A stretch of 7,341 nt of DNA, taken from assembly GCA_021802375.1 (NCBI GenBank), contig JAKAAL010000192.1, positions 1-7,341 of the forward strand, written 5' to 3'. The notes below the pieces were generated by a model, which saw only the letters and a list, made by a program, of their open reading frames with translations, was not told the origin of the DNA and did not search any database. The DNA comes from Bacillota bacterium. GTDB lineage: Bacteria > Bacillota_E > Sulfobacillia > Sulfobacillales > Sulfobacillaceae. The position numbers and the translations under genes are program-made. Positions 1 through 6,953 of this stretch are shown here, piece after piece (within the stretch, counting starts at the first letter, position 1; each line of letters starts with the position of its first letter).

Positions 1-21
1 TCACCACCGAGGCGGAACGTC

Positions 22-1700
22 ATGCTAATCCAACAGTTGAGCGCGATCATTTTTCCCAAGAAACCCCGTCCTGTCCCCATTGACCAGGAGTCAGATCGGG
101 ACCAAACGGTCCCGGCAATGACCACGCCAGTCAGCTCGACCCCCGCATCGGCCGACCCGGAAGGGTCGCCGGTTCCGCACTCCCCGGACCTCTATGATCC
201 CCAATTTCCAGTCACGATGGAACGGATGCATGGGTTGTTGCAGTTTCTCGGGAGTCATTCCACTGAGCTCTTAACGCATGCTGCTTTAGAAGATGAGTTG
301 ACCGTCTTGGGCCGCGACCTGCTCCGCGTGGCGATGGAAGAACATTTCCAGTTGCGAGCGCTGACGGAAGTTCCCCTGCCTGAAGTCGTGGACGCGCAAG
401 GGATAGCTCATACCACGAAAGAAGCGCATCAGACGCGGCCATTGATTACGCGGTTTGGACCGATTGGGGTGATGCGGTTGGCCTATCGGCACAAGGGCAC
501 GGCCAATCTCTATCCCGCTGATGCCGCGGCCAATTTGCCCACCGAAAAGTATTCGCATGGCTTACGAGAAATCGCCGCCAAGGCGGCGGTGCAAGGCTCG
601 TTTGACGCCGCCGTCGAGGTGATTGCCGACCAGACCGACCAGCATTTGGGCAAACGTCAAGTCGAACCACTCGTCCAACGGGCGGCTGAGGACGTCAGTC
701 GCTTTTATCCGGATCAGGTCCGTCCCACGCTGGCGGACGGCCAGGCCCTCATTCTTTCCGTGGACGGCAAAGGCATCGTCATGCGCACTGAAGCCTTGCG
801 ACCTAGCACCGCTGCGAAAAGGGCGAACGCCACGCATAAACTGCAGACCCGACGCTCGCCGGGCGAAAAATCAGGTCGCAAGCGCATGGCCGAAGTGGGG
901 ACAGTGTACCCGATTGACCGCGTGGTCCGCATTCCGAGCGATATTCTCCAGGCTAATCCCTCGGATTCGACGCGCACCTAGAAGCTCGGCCCCAAGGCGA
1001 TGGATAAATGGTTGGTCGCAAGCGTCGCCGACGAGATGGGCGACGTCATCTATCAGGTGTTGGAAGAAGCCCAACGCCGGGATCCTCAACCTGAGCATCC
1101 CTGGGTCGCGCTCGTGGATGGCAATCAGTCCCAGTGGAAATATCTCCGACAGGAAGCTCAGGCCCGGGGTATCGATCGCAAAGTATTCTTCGACTTCATT
1201 CATGGGCTTGAATATTTATGGAAGGCCGCGTGGTGCTTTTTCTCTGCGGACGACGCCGACGCGGAACAGTGGGTGCTGACCCACGGGCTCCAGGTGTTAC
1301 AGGGCCGGTCGTCTCAAATCGCCGGGGCGATTGGACGCAAGGCGACGGTGAACCAACTGAACGCGAGTCAACGCAAAGTCATCGACCAATGCACTCATTA
1401 TTTGCTCGACAAGCGGCAATATTTAGATTATCCCACGGCCCTGGCCCAGGGGTGGCCCATCGCCACCGGCATCATTGAAGGAGCTTGTCGCCATCTCATC
1501 AACGATCGCTTTGATATTACCGGAGCCCGTTGGGGTCTCGAAGGTGGTCAGCGTAGTCTGACCATGGAGCCGAAGCGCTCTTGCAGTTGCGCGCCGTCTG
1601 GAGCAATGGCGACTGGGCCGCGTATTGGACGTATCACCTGGCGCAAGAGCAACGCCGGGTGCGCTTCAGTCAGTGTGCGGCCGGGGTCTCGGCCGCCTAG
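22..1700 (+). pseudogene. ISKra4-family transposase, broken by amber stop and frameshift
   Basis: This encodes a DDE-type transposase resembling the ISKra4 family, which catalyses cut or copy and insertion of its own element. The first segment (22-981) has a proline/serine-rich N-terminus, then a helical region, then VDGKGIVMR with a likely first catalytic Asp near residue 248. An in-frame TAG at 979-981 interrupts it. The same frame continues at 982 and carries WVALVDGNQ (second Asp, codon about 1117) and ATGIIEGACRHLINDRFDITGAR (catalytic Glu at 1477-1479). Near 1545-1567 a 23-nt insertion shifts the frame. The family-like C-terminus GAEALLQLRAVWSNGDW resumes in another frame and ends at TAG 1698-1700. 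All three presumed catalytic residues are present, but no intact protein can be made without readthrough and a frameshift. The ATG at 22 is the first available start; no strong ribosome binding site precedes it. The terminal inverted repeats of the element were not identified. Family assignment is from remembered motifs. Confidence 0.85.
1545..1564. repeat. Perfect 7-bp inverted repeat inside the transposase insertion
   Basis: TGGTCAG (1545-1551) and CTGACCA (1558-1564) are perfect inverted arms around a 6-nt loop. They make up most of a 23-nt stretch (1545-1567) that seems to be inserted between the codons for LEG and AEALLQLR of the ISKra4-type transposase. Removing 23 nt restores the frame exactly. 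The insertion lies between two GG dinucleotides, so its edges can slide by 2 nt. Confidence 0.7.
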
Positions 1701-2347
1701 TCTGACCCCTTGGGATCCGCAGTCACTGGGTGAAGCCCCTTAGGGCAGGCTTTCGCCGCCTGGTGGCGGCGTGCCATGCCGTTGTCACGGCTCAGGACGG
1801 CGAACCTGTCGGACCCAGGGAGGGGCCACCCATTAGACCGGCGATGGAGCGCGTTCAGTGACCATCGGTGCTTGCAGATTGGCCGAGGATGAGCCAGTGG
1901 ACAGAGAATTCCTTCGAGGGAGGTTCACCACCGTATTCGCTGCGGCGCCTACGTAACGGGGGTTCTGAGCGCGTCGAGCCACGAAATCCAGCCCATGAGG
2001 TGGCTCTTGATGTCACGCAAGCTCCTCCTCGTCTGGGTCTCTGACGGCACGAAACGGAGTGCCGAGGACGATCCGCATCGTGAGCACGCCCTCACCCCGG
2101 AGCACTTCATGACCATTGCTGCGCTGAATTGACATCATCTATCACCAAGACCAAGGCTACTCGGGGACTGATCCGAGGGCTTGTTTTTCGCTGCCCCGAT
2201 GGCATTCACCTCCCAGGGGGGCGTAACTGCTCGGGAGCGGGGCCAACGGATCCCTGGAACTGGATTTGACATCCCCACGGCAACTCGAATTTTCTTCCTA
2301 AGGGGTACCTGTCTTTTCGCTCATACGAATTACTTTTTTGCTTCCCT
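1701..2347. other. Gene-poor stretch between two transposase remnants
   Basis: I see no recognisable gene in these roughly 650 bases. The stretch is GC-rich like the ISKra4 remnant and may include that element's right end. A short open frame (1995-2132, 45 codons, starting MRWLLMSRKLLLVWVSDGTK) has no ribosome binding site and matches no family I know. Open frames around 2181-2436 on both strands have improbable composition, and the minus-strand one overlaps the decayed IS4-like transposase in the wrong frame. The 2262-2280 stretch contains TTTGACATCCCCACGGC, which resembles the end hairpin arm seen in some IS200/IS605 elements, but without its complementary arm. Confidence 0.5.
1754..1771. 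repeat. GC-rich hairpin downstream of the ISKra4 transposase
   Basis: CGCCGCC (1754-1760) pairs perfectly with GGCGGCG (1765-1771) around a TGGT loop, 54 nt after the transposase stop. No T-tract follows, so a rho-independent terminator on the plus strand is doubtful. It could belong to the subterminal structure of the insertion element. Confidence 0.55.
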
Positions 2348-2727
2348 TCAGAAGAGCCACACCCATCGCCTTTCCACCCCGTACAAGATCGTTCGCCAGG
2401 GGATCCGTTCGTCATTTTGCAGGTGATAGATCGCATGTTTCCTCATCGCGGTGATTTGGCGAAAATGGCTCGTAAACACAAGTCATTGACACGGTTCAAT
2501 ACCAGGAACGGGAGGAGCATCATTAGCATGATAGTTGGCGTCACGCTATACCCTTGAGCCTTTTCGAAGCCGGCCTTCTTGATAATGGAGGGCAATTTAA
2601 AGGTCTTTGCCGCCTCCAACAACACGGTAGTCATGGAATACTCGTGCGTTTCGAGGATTCCGAAAGCCCAATCAACCAGTTTTTGCACAAAACAGACGGC
2701 GTCACTCGAAATTAGGCAGGAGACCAT
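2348..2727 (-). pseudogene. IS4-like transposase, N-terminal remnant with frameshifts
   Basis: The minus strand carries the N-terminal part of an IS4-like DDE transposase. The first open segment (2727-2443) contains LPSIIKKAGFEKAQGYSV followed by a hydrophobic TPTIMLMMLLPFLVLNRVNDL, matching the N-terminal layout of this type (a GYSV-like motif, then a run of hydrophobic residues). The open frame then ends in LRAIFAKSPR, which is not family-like. Two other frames continue the homology: YEPFSPNHRDEE at about 2477-2442, then HAIYHLQNDERIPWRTILYG from about 2436, ending at a TGA (2348-2350). So at least two small indels, near 2478 and near 2441, have scrambled the gene. The catalytic DDE core is absent or no longer recognisable. 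It lies antisense to the downstream sugar operon. There is no convincing ribosome binding site at 2727, so the true start may differ. Confidence 0.7.
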
Positions 2728-2810
2728 TCAACCACAGATTGCAAATGGTCCAAAAAATTATTCGTACATGCAGGATTCTGACTACGAAACAACGAATAGT
2801 TGATTAGTTT

Positions 2811-2825
2811 ATGTAAGCGATCACG
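2811..2825 (+). promoter_or_regulatory. Candidate cre-like / LacI-family operator
   Basis: The 15-mer ATGTAAGCGATCACG fits the Firmicute catabolite-responsive element consensus WTGWAARCGYWWWCW at 12 of 15 positions, with a perfect left half and the central CG. It lies about 55 nt upstream of the binding-protein ribosome binding site, where control by CcpA or a local LacI-type regulator would be expected. A weaker inverted repeat GTTC-N8-GAAC follows at 2827-2842, and TTCGTA-N16-TACGAA lies at 2761-2788. No convincing -35/-10 pair was found in 2728-2865. This is pattern matching only. Confidence 0.35.
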
Positions 2826-2843
2826 GGTTCATATTTGAGAACT

Positions 2844-2871
2844 AGGAGGATCGGTCTCTAAATTTAGGAGG
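2844..2871 (+). promoter_or_regulatory. Tandem AGGAGG sites; the second is the binding-protein RBS
   Basis: AGGAGG occurs at 2844-2849 and again at 2866-2871. The second is 7 nt from the TTG at 2879 and 10 nt from the GTG at 2882, so either could be the start. The first site has no nearby in-frame start codon and its role is unclear. The second site overlaps a 10-bp palindrome, CTAAATTTAG (2858-2867). Confidence 0.7.
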
Positions 2872-2878
2872 TGTCGTT

Positions 2879-4366
2879 TTGGTGAAACGTTCATATTCCT
2901 TAGCACTCGGTTTGCCGTTACTTGCCACTACCCTTCTTGGTTTTTCCCCGGTCAAGAAATCGGAATCTCTTCCGAAACTGGCCTTCAGGGGTACCATCAC
3001 GATGTATGCCCAGTCATACACACCTGATGTGCCTGGGGTTACTCTGCCTTCAGGTTCTTCGAAACTTTCCGCGTTTGAGAATGCGGCTAAAGCATTTGAA
3101 TCAGACTATCCCGGCATTCATATCAAGTTTGTTGATAGCAGTACCATGGGAAGTACTCAGTGGTATGAAACGGAAGCTGCTGCGGGCAATCTGCCGGACG
3201 TTACATGGGTGCAAGGTACTGTCGTTGATAGTACTCTCCCAAAAGGGATGTTTGTCAATTTAAACTCCTATTTTTCCAAGCCAAACCCATATCTCCCTGG
3301 AAATACCGCGTGGAAAAACATCATGAATCCAAGGGTGTTAGCGATTACGAAAGCTCCCAATGGGGCTCAGTACCTAGTCGATGGTGATTGGGTGGGAACT
3401 GCTTTTTACTACAACAAACTACTGTTTAAAAAAGCGGGAATAACCCACGTTCCTGCCACTTGGACAGAACTACTGAAGGATTGCAAAATATTGGAAGCTC
3501 ATGGGATCCAACCTGGAGCAAATAAGGTGAATTACGGCTGGTTTGCCGCAATTTTTGCTGCTAACGCCTTCGGGTCCAAAAATTTACAGAAAATGGTGAG
3601 CTATACGCCAGGATCTCAGGGATACATTAGTGCCTATGACGAGGTCATGGCCTATCATTCCGGCCTGTTTAATCCTGCGAAAAACCCCCGCATTATGGGG
3701 TGGTGGCCCGCAATGAAGACTCTTTACCGTTACTGGGACAAAGACGTGCTAGATGAATCGCCAACCGCTACTTTGCCGGCCGACGCACCTAGTGGTGAAA
3801 ATACATTCGCAGCTCAAAAGGCTGCGATGACTTATCAAGGTTCTTGGCTACCTAGCGAAATTGCAACATTGCCAAAAAACAAACAATTTCCCATTGGCTC
3901 GTTTAACTTGCAGTCGTTAAAGGGGTCTTCCCCTTACGCGACGGGACTATTTACGGGACAAGATGTAGGTGGCCCCAGTGCAGCCTTCCAATATGCGATT
4001 CCAAGTCCCGCCGCCGACCACTCGCTGACTCCGACCAAACTCAAGGCTGTCGTCGCCTGGATGCAGTTTTTTTCTCGGCCGTATTGGGATCAGCAGATCG
4101 TTAACCAATTGGGGTCTTTTGTTCCAACCTTCAAAGGAACCGTCCCTACCAAGGCTAATAAGGGATTAGCTGCTGATTTAACCAAACCCTATTATCAATT
4201 GTATCCGTTTAATATTGTCACCACACAGGCCGGCGATCAATTGCCAAACTTGTTCCAAGAATACGTAACTGGCTATACCAGTTTAGCGGCCGCCGAAAAG
4301 CAATTTAACACAATTGCCCATACTGCCGTTACACAGTATATTGCCACCAACCATGTACATTTTTAA
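2879..4366 (+). CDS. Sugar ABC transporter solute-binding protein (family 1)
   Basis: This 495-residue protein is an extracellular carbohydrate-binding protein of the family 1 (MalE/UgpB-like) type, which captures a sugar and delivers it to a permease pair. Evidence: a positively charged N-terminus (MVKR), a hydrophobic signal segment at about residues 5-23, then the SBP-type FENAAKAFESDYPGIHIKF (66-84), AAAGNLPDVTWVQG (100-113) and TAFYYNKLLFKKAGI (about 174-188). The length fits the family. Where a lipobox Cys would be expected the sequence reads LLGF (19-22), so the usual lipid anchor of Gram-positive SBPs is absent; Phe22 is TTT, one base from TGT. The only Cys is at about residue 202. 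The start is TTG 2879 or GTG 2882, behind a strong AGGAGG. The gene is followed by a stem-loop and an ABC permease, and then by a GH127 hydrolase, which suggests an arabinose-containing oligosaccharide as ligand (inferred from neighbours only). Confidence 0.85.
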   Translation: MVKRSYSLALGLPLLATTLLGFSPVKKSESLPKLAFRGTITMYAQSYTPDVPGVTLPSGSSKLSAFENAAKAFESDYPGIHIKFVDSSTMGSTQWYETEAAAGNLPDVTWVQGTVVDSTLPKGMFVNLNSYFSKPNPYLPGNTAWKNIMNPRVLAITKAPNGAQYLVDGDWVGTAFYYNKLLFKKAGITHVPATWTELLKDCKILEAHGIQPGANKVNYGWFAAIFAANAFGSKNLQKMVSYTPGSQGYISAYDEVMAYHSGLFNPAKNPRIMGWWPAMKTLYRYWDKDVLDESPTATLPADAPSGENTFAAQKAAMTYQGSWLPSEIATLPKNKQFPIGSFNLQSLKGSSPYATGLFTGQDVGGPSAAFQYAIPSPAADHSLTPTKLKAVVAWMQFFSRPYWDQQIVNQLGSFVPTFKGTVPTKANKGLAADLTKPYYQLYPFNIVTTQAGDQLPNLFQEYVTGYTSLAAAEKQFNTIAHTAVTQYIATNHVHF

Positions 4367-4428
4367 AGCTTGATACCTACCGATTCTGATACTCATCGTG
4401 TTGAAACGAACAGTAACCTTATCTTGTG

Positions 4429-4454
4429 ACGGGGGGCGGTGCCTTGCCCCCCGT
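4429..4454 (+). terminator. Stem-loop between binding protein and permease
   Basis: ACGGGGGGC (4429-4437) pairs perfectly with GCCCCCCGT (4446-4454) around an 8-nt loop, in the 118-nt gap after the binding-protein stop. Only three T's follow, so it is a weak or partial terminator. In sugar ABC operons such hairpins commonly attenuate transcription or protect the upstream mRNA, so that binding protein exceeds permease. That role is inferred. Confidence 0.65.
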
Positions 4455-4471
4455 TTAACTCCAGAACAATT

Positions 4472-4477
4472 AGGAGG
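4472..4477 (+). promoter_or_regulatory. Ribosome binding site deciding the permease start
   Basis: AGGAGG lies 7 nt before ATG 4485. The same frame is open back to a TTG at 4398, but that start would place the strong stem-loop and this site inside the gene, so ATG 4485 is preferred. Confidence 0.75.
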
Positions 4478-4484
4478 AAACCCT

Positions 4485-4940
4485 ATGCAAATGCGTGTCG
4501 TCCTCACGTCCGGTGACTCTACGCCGGTTTCAGACCAACAAAAGGAAAATCACCTCCGTTCGATTCGACGTACGCGTTTCATTGCATATGGATTTATTCC
4601 GCCAACGTTTCTATTTATTTTGGGATTTAGCTATTATCCTGCCATTCGCGCCTTGGTCGGTGCCTTTACCACCTGGAACGGGTTCAACCCGCCTACGTTC
4701 GGTGGAATTGCTAACTTTTTACAAGCATTTTATGATCCGGTATTTCTCGGGTCGCTGTGGCATGTGGGACTATGGACCGTAATCGGTCTGGCGCTCGCCT
4801 TGATTCCACCTTTTGTAGTAGCCGAATTTATCTTTCAACTATGGAGTCAGAGAGCTCAGTACATCTATCGGACCCTATTCGTCATTCCGCTAGTCTTACC
4901 AGCCGTGGTAGGTTCATCCAGCCACACCATTATGCTCTGA
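4485..4940 (+). pseudogene. Sugar ABC transporter permease, C-terminally truncated
   Basis: This is the N-terminal half of a MalF/UgpA-like inner-membrane permease, normally about 290-310 residues; only 151 remain. The cytoplasmic N-tail runs to about residue 31. TM1 is at about 32-57, then comes the periplasmic NGFNPPTFGGIANF typical of this family (about 65-78), TM2 at about 90-112 and TM3 at about 128-143 (RTLFVIPLVLPAVVG). Homology stops abruptly after VVG, and the frame ends eight residues later (SSSHTIML, then TGA). The lost part includes the remaining membrane segments and the EAA loop that contacts the ATPase, so the protein should not form a working channel. The partner permease that usually follows is also missing, and the GH127 gene begins 55 nt downstream. 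A deletion joining this gene to sequence near the hydrolase is the simplest explanation; a sequencing or assembly error is the alternative. Confidence 0.8.
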
Positions 4941-4980
4941 CCAGCATTTCGAACAACTCATCGCTCAACTATAAATTTTT

Positions 4981-4986
4981 GGAGGG
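4981..4986 (+). promoter_or_regulatory. Ribosome binding site of the GH127 gene
   Basis: GGAGGG lies 9 nt before TTG 4996 and decides the use of this rare start codon. No ATG occurs at a suitable distance in this frame. Confidence 0.65.
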
Positions 4987-4995
4987 GACATTCGT

Positions 4996-6669
4996 TTGCC
5001 ACTACCCGAGGAGTTGCCGTATTCAGATATATTTGTTGGTGGGGATTTGCTGAAGAGGATGGAGCGGAACTTTGATCGCCTCGAAAGCACTCCCTACCAA
5101 CATCCCGGTATCTTTAAGCCCAGCGACCACGACTGGCCGGGCGATTACGAAGGTCGAGTGATTTTAGGGCTGGTGTTGCTCGCTCAAGCATCACATCGGG
5201 AACCTCTTTATCTTTCAGAAATCATGGATAACCTGTCTGAACACGTAAACGTGATGGGTTACTTTGGGCCCGTGAGACGAGATGGTACGGTTGACGAACA
5301 GCAATTAGCAGGAAATAGTTGGGTACTTCGAGCTATGGTCGAGTACTATCGATGGAAGCACGATGGCCTTTCTTATCGGATCATCCAAAACACCGTAGAA
5401 AACCTTCTGTGGCCAGTAAACGGATTTTATTCCGCGTATCCCTCAGACCGACGCTTACAAACTGAAGGAGGTCCAGCAGGCCAACTGCTCGGTCATCCCG
5501 CCGGAAGATGGTTATTGTCCACCGATGTTGGCTGTGCGTTTATTCTGTTGGACGGTGCAACAGCTGCCTACCAAATTGTACCGGACCCCAAACTAAAACG
5601 TTTGATCGAGGAAATGGTTCAACGGTTCGCCAAAATCGAGCCTCAGGCCCTTTCGATGCAAACGCATGCTACGCTGTCGGCAGCCCGCGGAATTCTTCGG
5701 CATTATGAGATAAGTGGCGATCCATCGAGTCTATCACTTGCAGAACGTACTTATCGGATTTACACTGAGCATGCTCTGACGCCCAATTACGCTAACTACA
5801 ATTGGTTCGGACGACCGCAATGGACCGAAGCTTGCGCGATCATCGACTCATTCATGTTGGCCGTTCAATTGTGGAAACATACGCAGTGCGCGCATTACCT
5901 CGATGACGCCCATAAAATCTATTTCAACGCGATCAGCTACGCTCAGCGTCCCAACGGCGGATTTGGCTGTGATTTCTGCGTTGGGCCAACCAGGTATAGT
6001 TTGGAACCACTCAGGACCGCCTTCGAAGCTTCTTGGTGTTGTACTATGCGTGGTGGTGAAGGATTGGCCCGAGCAACACAATATACCTGGTTTATGGAGA
6101 AAAACCATATTACTTTACCGTTTTACCACAACGGGATCGCTAGAATTGCGTTGTCTACCGGCCAGATCACCATTCGCCAAACGACGAGATATCCTATTGA
6201 CGGTGCTATCCGTCTAGAGGTACTCCAATCCTCCATTGTGGAAGAAACAACCGTCAATTTGTATATTCCTGAATGGGTGGAGGACAACCGAGTGAGTCTC
6301 ACCCTTAATGGGGCGCAACAAAGCATCGTGATGATAAATCGCTTTATTGCAATCACGAAACGATTTCAACCTGGAGATATTGTTCAATTAATTTTTCCGA
6401 TACCTTTGTTAAAGGTGACTTCGATAACGCACCCCCAAAGAGCTTGGTCTCTGTGGCATGGATCGTTACTGTTGGGGGTTAACGCTCCGCCTGGGGACGT
6501 ACTCATCTCTTCGTCAGAAACGTTCATTCCACTCGAGAATGCCTTCTATCGAACGCAGGAATCAAGGGCACTACTTGGTCCCATTACAGATCTATATCTG
6601 ACAAACACAGAAAGCGCCGTTGTCGATCGGAGACAGGTTTGGTTTCCAATGATTATGTCAGACCGCTAA
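4996..6669 (+). CDS. GH127/DUF1680-type glycoside hydrolase (beta-L-arabinofuranosidase-like)
   Basis: This 557-residue protein has no signal peptide, so it is probably cytoplasmic, and belongs to the DUF1680/GH127 superfamily. Characterised members remove terminal beta-L-arabinofuranose. The N-terminal two-thirds is helical, an alpha/alpha barrel in this family (GVVRRDG-like loop near 92-97, AGNSWVLRAMVEYYRW at about 105-120). The zinc/cysteine centre is visible: E278-A-C280, equivalent to Glu338-x-Cys340 of HypBA1, and C348-C349, equivalent to Cys417-Cys418, where Cys417 is the nucleophile. The C-terminal beta domain has LYIPEWVEDNRVSLTLNG (about 422-439) and AWSLWHGSLLLG (about 483-494), matching the usual RIPGW and RGPLVY regions. 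The residue aligned by spacing with general acid Glu322 is not Glu, and that loop (LTPNYANYNWFGRPQW) differs, so the exact specificity is uncertain. It is shorter than HypBA1 (658 aa) but looks complete. It is the last gene of a sugar-uptake operon whose permeases are damaged. Start TTG 4996 follows a GGAGGG site. Confidence 0.8.
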   Translation: MPLPEELPYSDIFVGGDLLKRMERNFDRLESTPYQHPGIFKPSDHDWPGDYEGRVILGLVLLAQASHREPLYLSEIMDNLSEHVNVMGYFGPVRRDGTVDEQQLAGNSWVLRAMVEYYRWKHDGLSYRIIQNTVENLLWPVNGFYSAYPSDRRLQTEGGPAGQLLGHPAGRWLLSTDVGCAFILLDGATAAYQIVPDPKLKRLIEEMVQRFAKIEPQALSMQTHATLSAARGILRHYEISGDPSSLSLAERTYRIYTEHALTPNYANYNWFGRPQWTEACAIIDSFMLAVQLWKHTQCAHYLDDAHKIYFNAISYAQRPNGGFGCDFCVGPTRYSLEPLRTAFEASWCCTMRGGEGLARATQYTWFMEKNHITLPFYHNGIARIALSTGQITIRQTTRYPIDGAIRLEVLQSSIVEETTVNLYIPEWVEDNRVSLTLNGAQQSIVMINRFIAITKRFQPGDIVQLIFPIPLLKVTSITHPQRAWSLWHGSLLLGVNAPPGDVLISSSETFIPLENAFYRTQESRALLGPITDLYLTNTESAVVDRRQVWFPMIMSDR

Positions 6670-6722
6670 ACTTGTCGACCGACCGTCACAGTCAATTGAG
6701 CGATTTCTGATTCTTACAAATA

Positions 6723-6748
6723 TCTGGATCCGTGACACCGATTCCAGA
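6723..6748 (+). terminator. Possible weak terminator after GH127
   Basis: TCTGGATC can pair with GATTCCAGA (one bulged T) around a 9-nt loop, about 55 nt after the hydrolase stop. No T-tract follows, so rho-independent termination is uncertain. Confidence 0.25.
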
Positions 6749-6780
6749 ATAATCGCACAACTAAATTTAGGGTCAGAAAG

Positions 6781-6794
6781 CAAACTTTAGTTTG
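6781..6794. repeat. Short inverted repeat CAAACT/AGTTTG
   Basis: Six-base perfect arms around TT, located between the operon and the IS1380-like remnant. It could mark an element end or a small hairpin; nothing more can be said. Confidence 0.4.
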
Positions 6795-6953
6795 TAATTG
6801 CGAGGATGGTCCTGCCGGATTGGCAGAGTCGAAAGACTGAGCGTTTCCTCGGTTCGCGTGCCGTGGGACTCACCGGGCATGCCAAAGTCCGGCTCGCATT
6901 GAACCGGTCAATATCGTGTTATAGGGCGAACCGTTCGGCCGAATGGTCAGGAC

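Larger units (their letters stand above)
6670..6953. other. Non-coding stretch after the hydrolase operon
   Basis: No gene is seen. The stretch holds several small inverted repeats: TCTGGA/TCCAGA (6723-6748), CTAAATTTAG (6761-6770), CAAACT-TT-AGTTTG (6781-6794) and TTCGGCCGAA (6934-6943). It changes from AT-richer sequence near the operon to GC-richer sequence near the IS1380-like remnant. The right part is probably the 3' non-coding region of that element. The plus-strand frame starting at 6806 is antisense to it and does not look like a protein. Confidence 0.5.

Noticed and set aside
623..1279. 218-codon open frame overlapping the ISKra4 transposase
   Set aside because: It is a shadow frame; the real frame carries the transposase motifs on both sides of the TAG.
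1..1933. Direct repeat TCACCACCG at 1-9 and 1925-1933 as a target-site duplication
   Set aside because: Nine bases can recur by chance in this length, and no inverted terminal repeats were found next to the copies.
2206..2436. 76-codon minus-strand open frame
   Set aside because: Its composition is not protein-like, and the IS4-like transposase homology lies in a different frame of the same bases.
4398..4484. Upstream TTG start for the permease
   Set aside because: It would put the strong stem-loop and the AGGAGG site inside the gene, and it adds no family-like residues.
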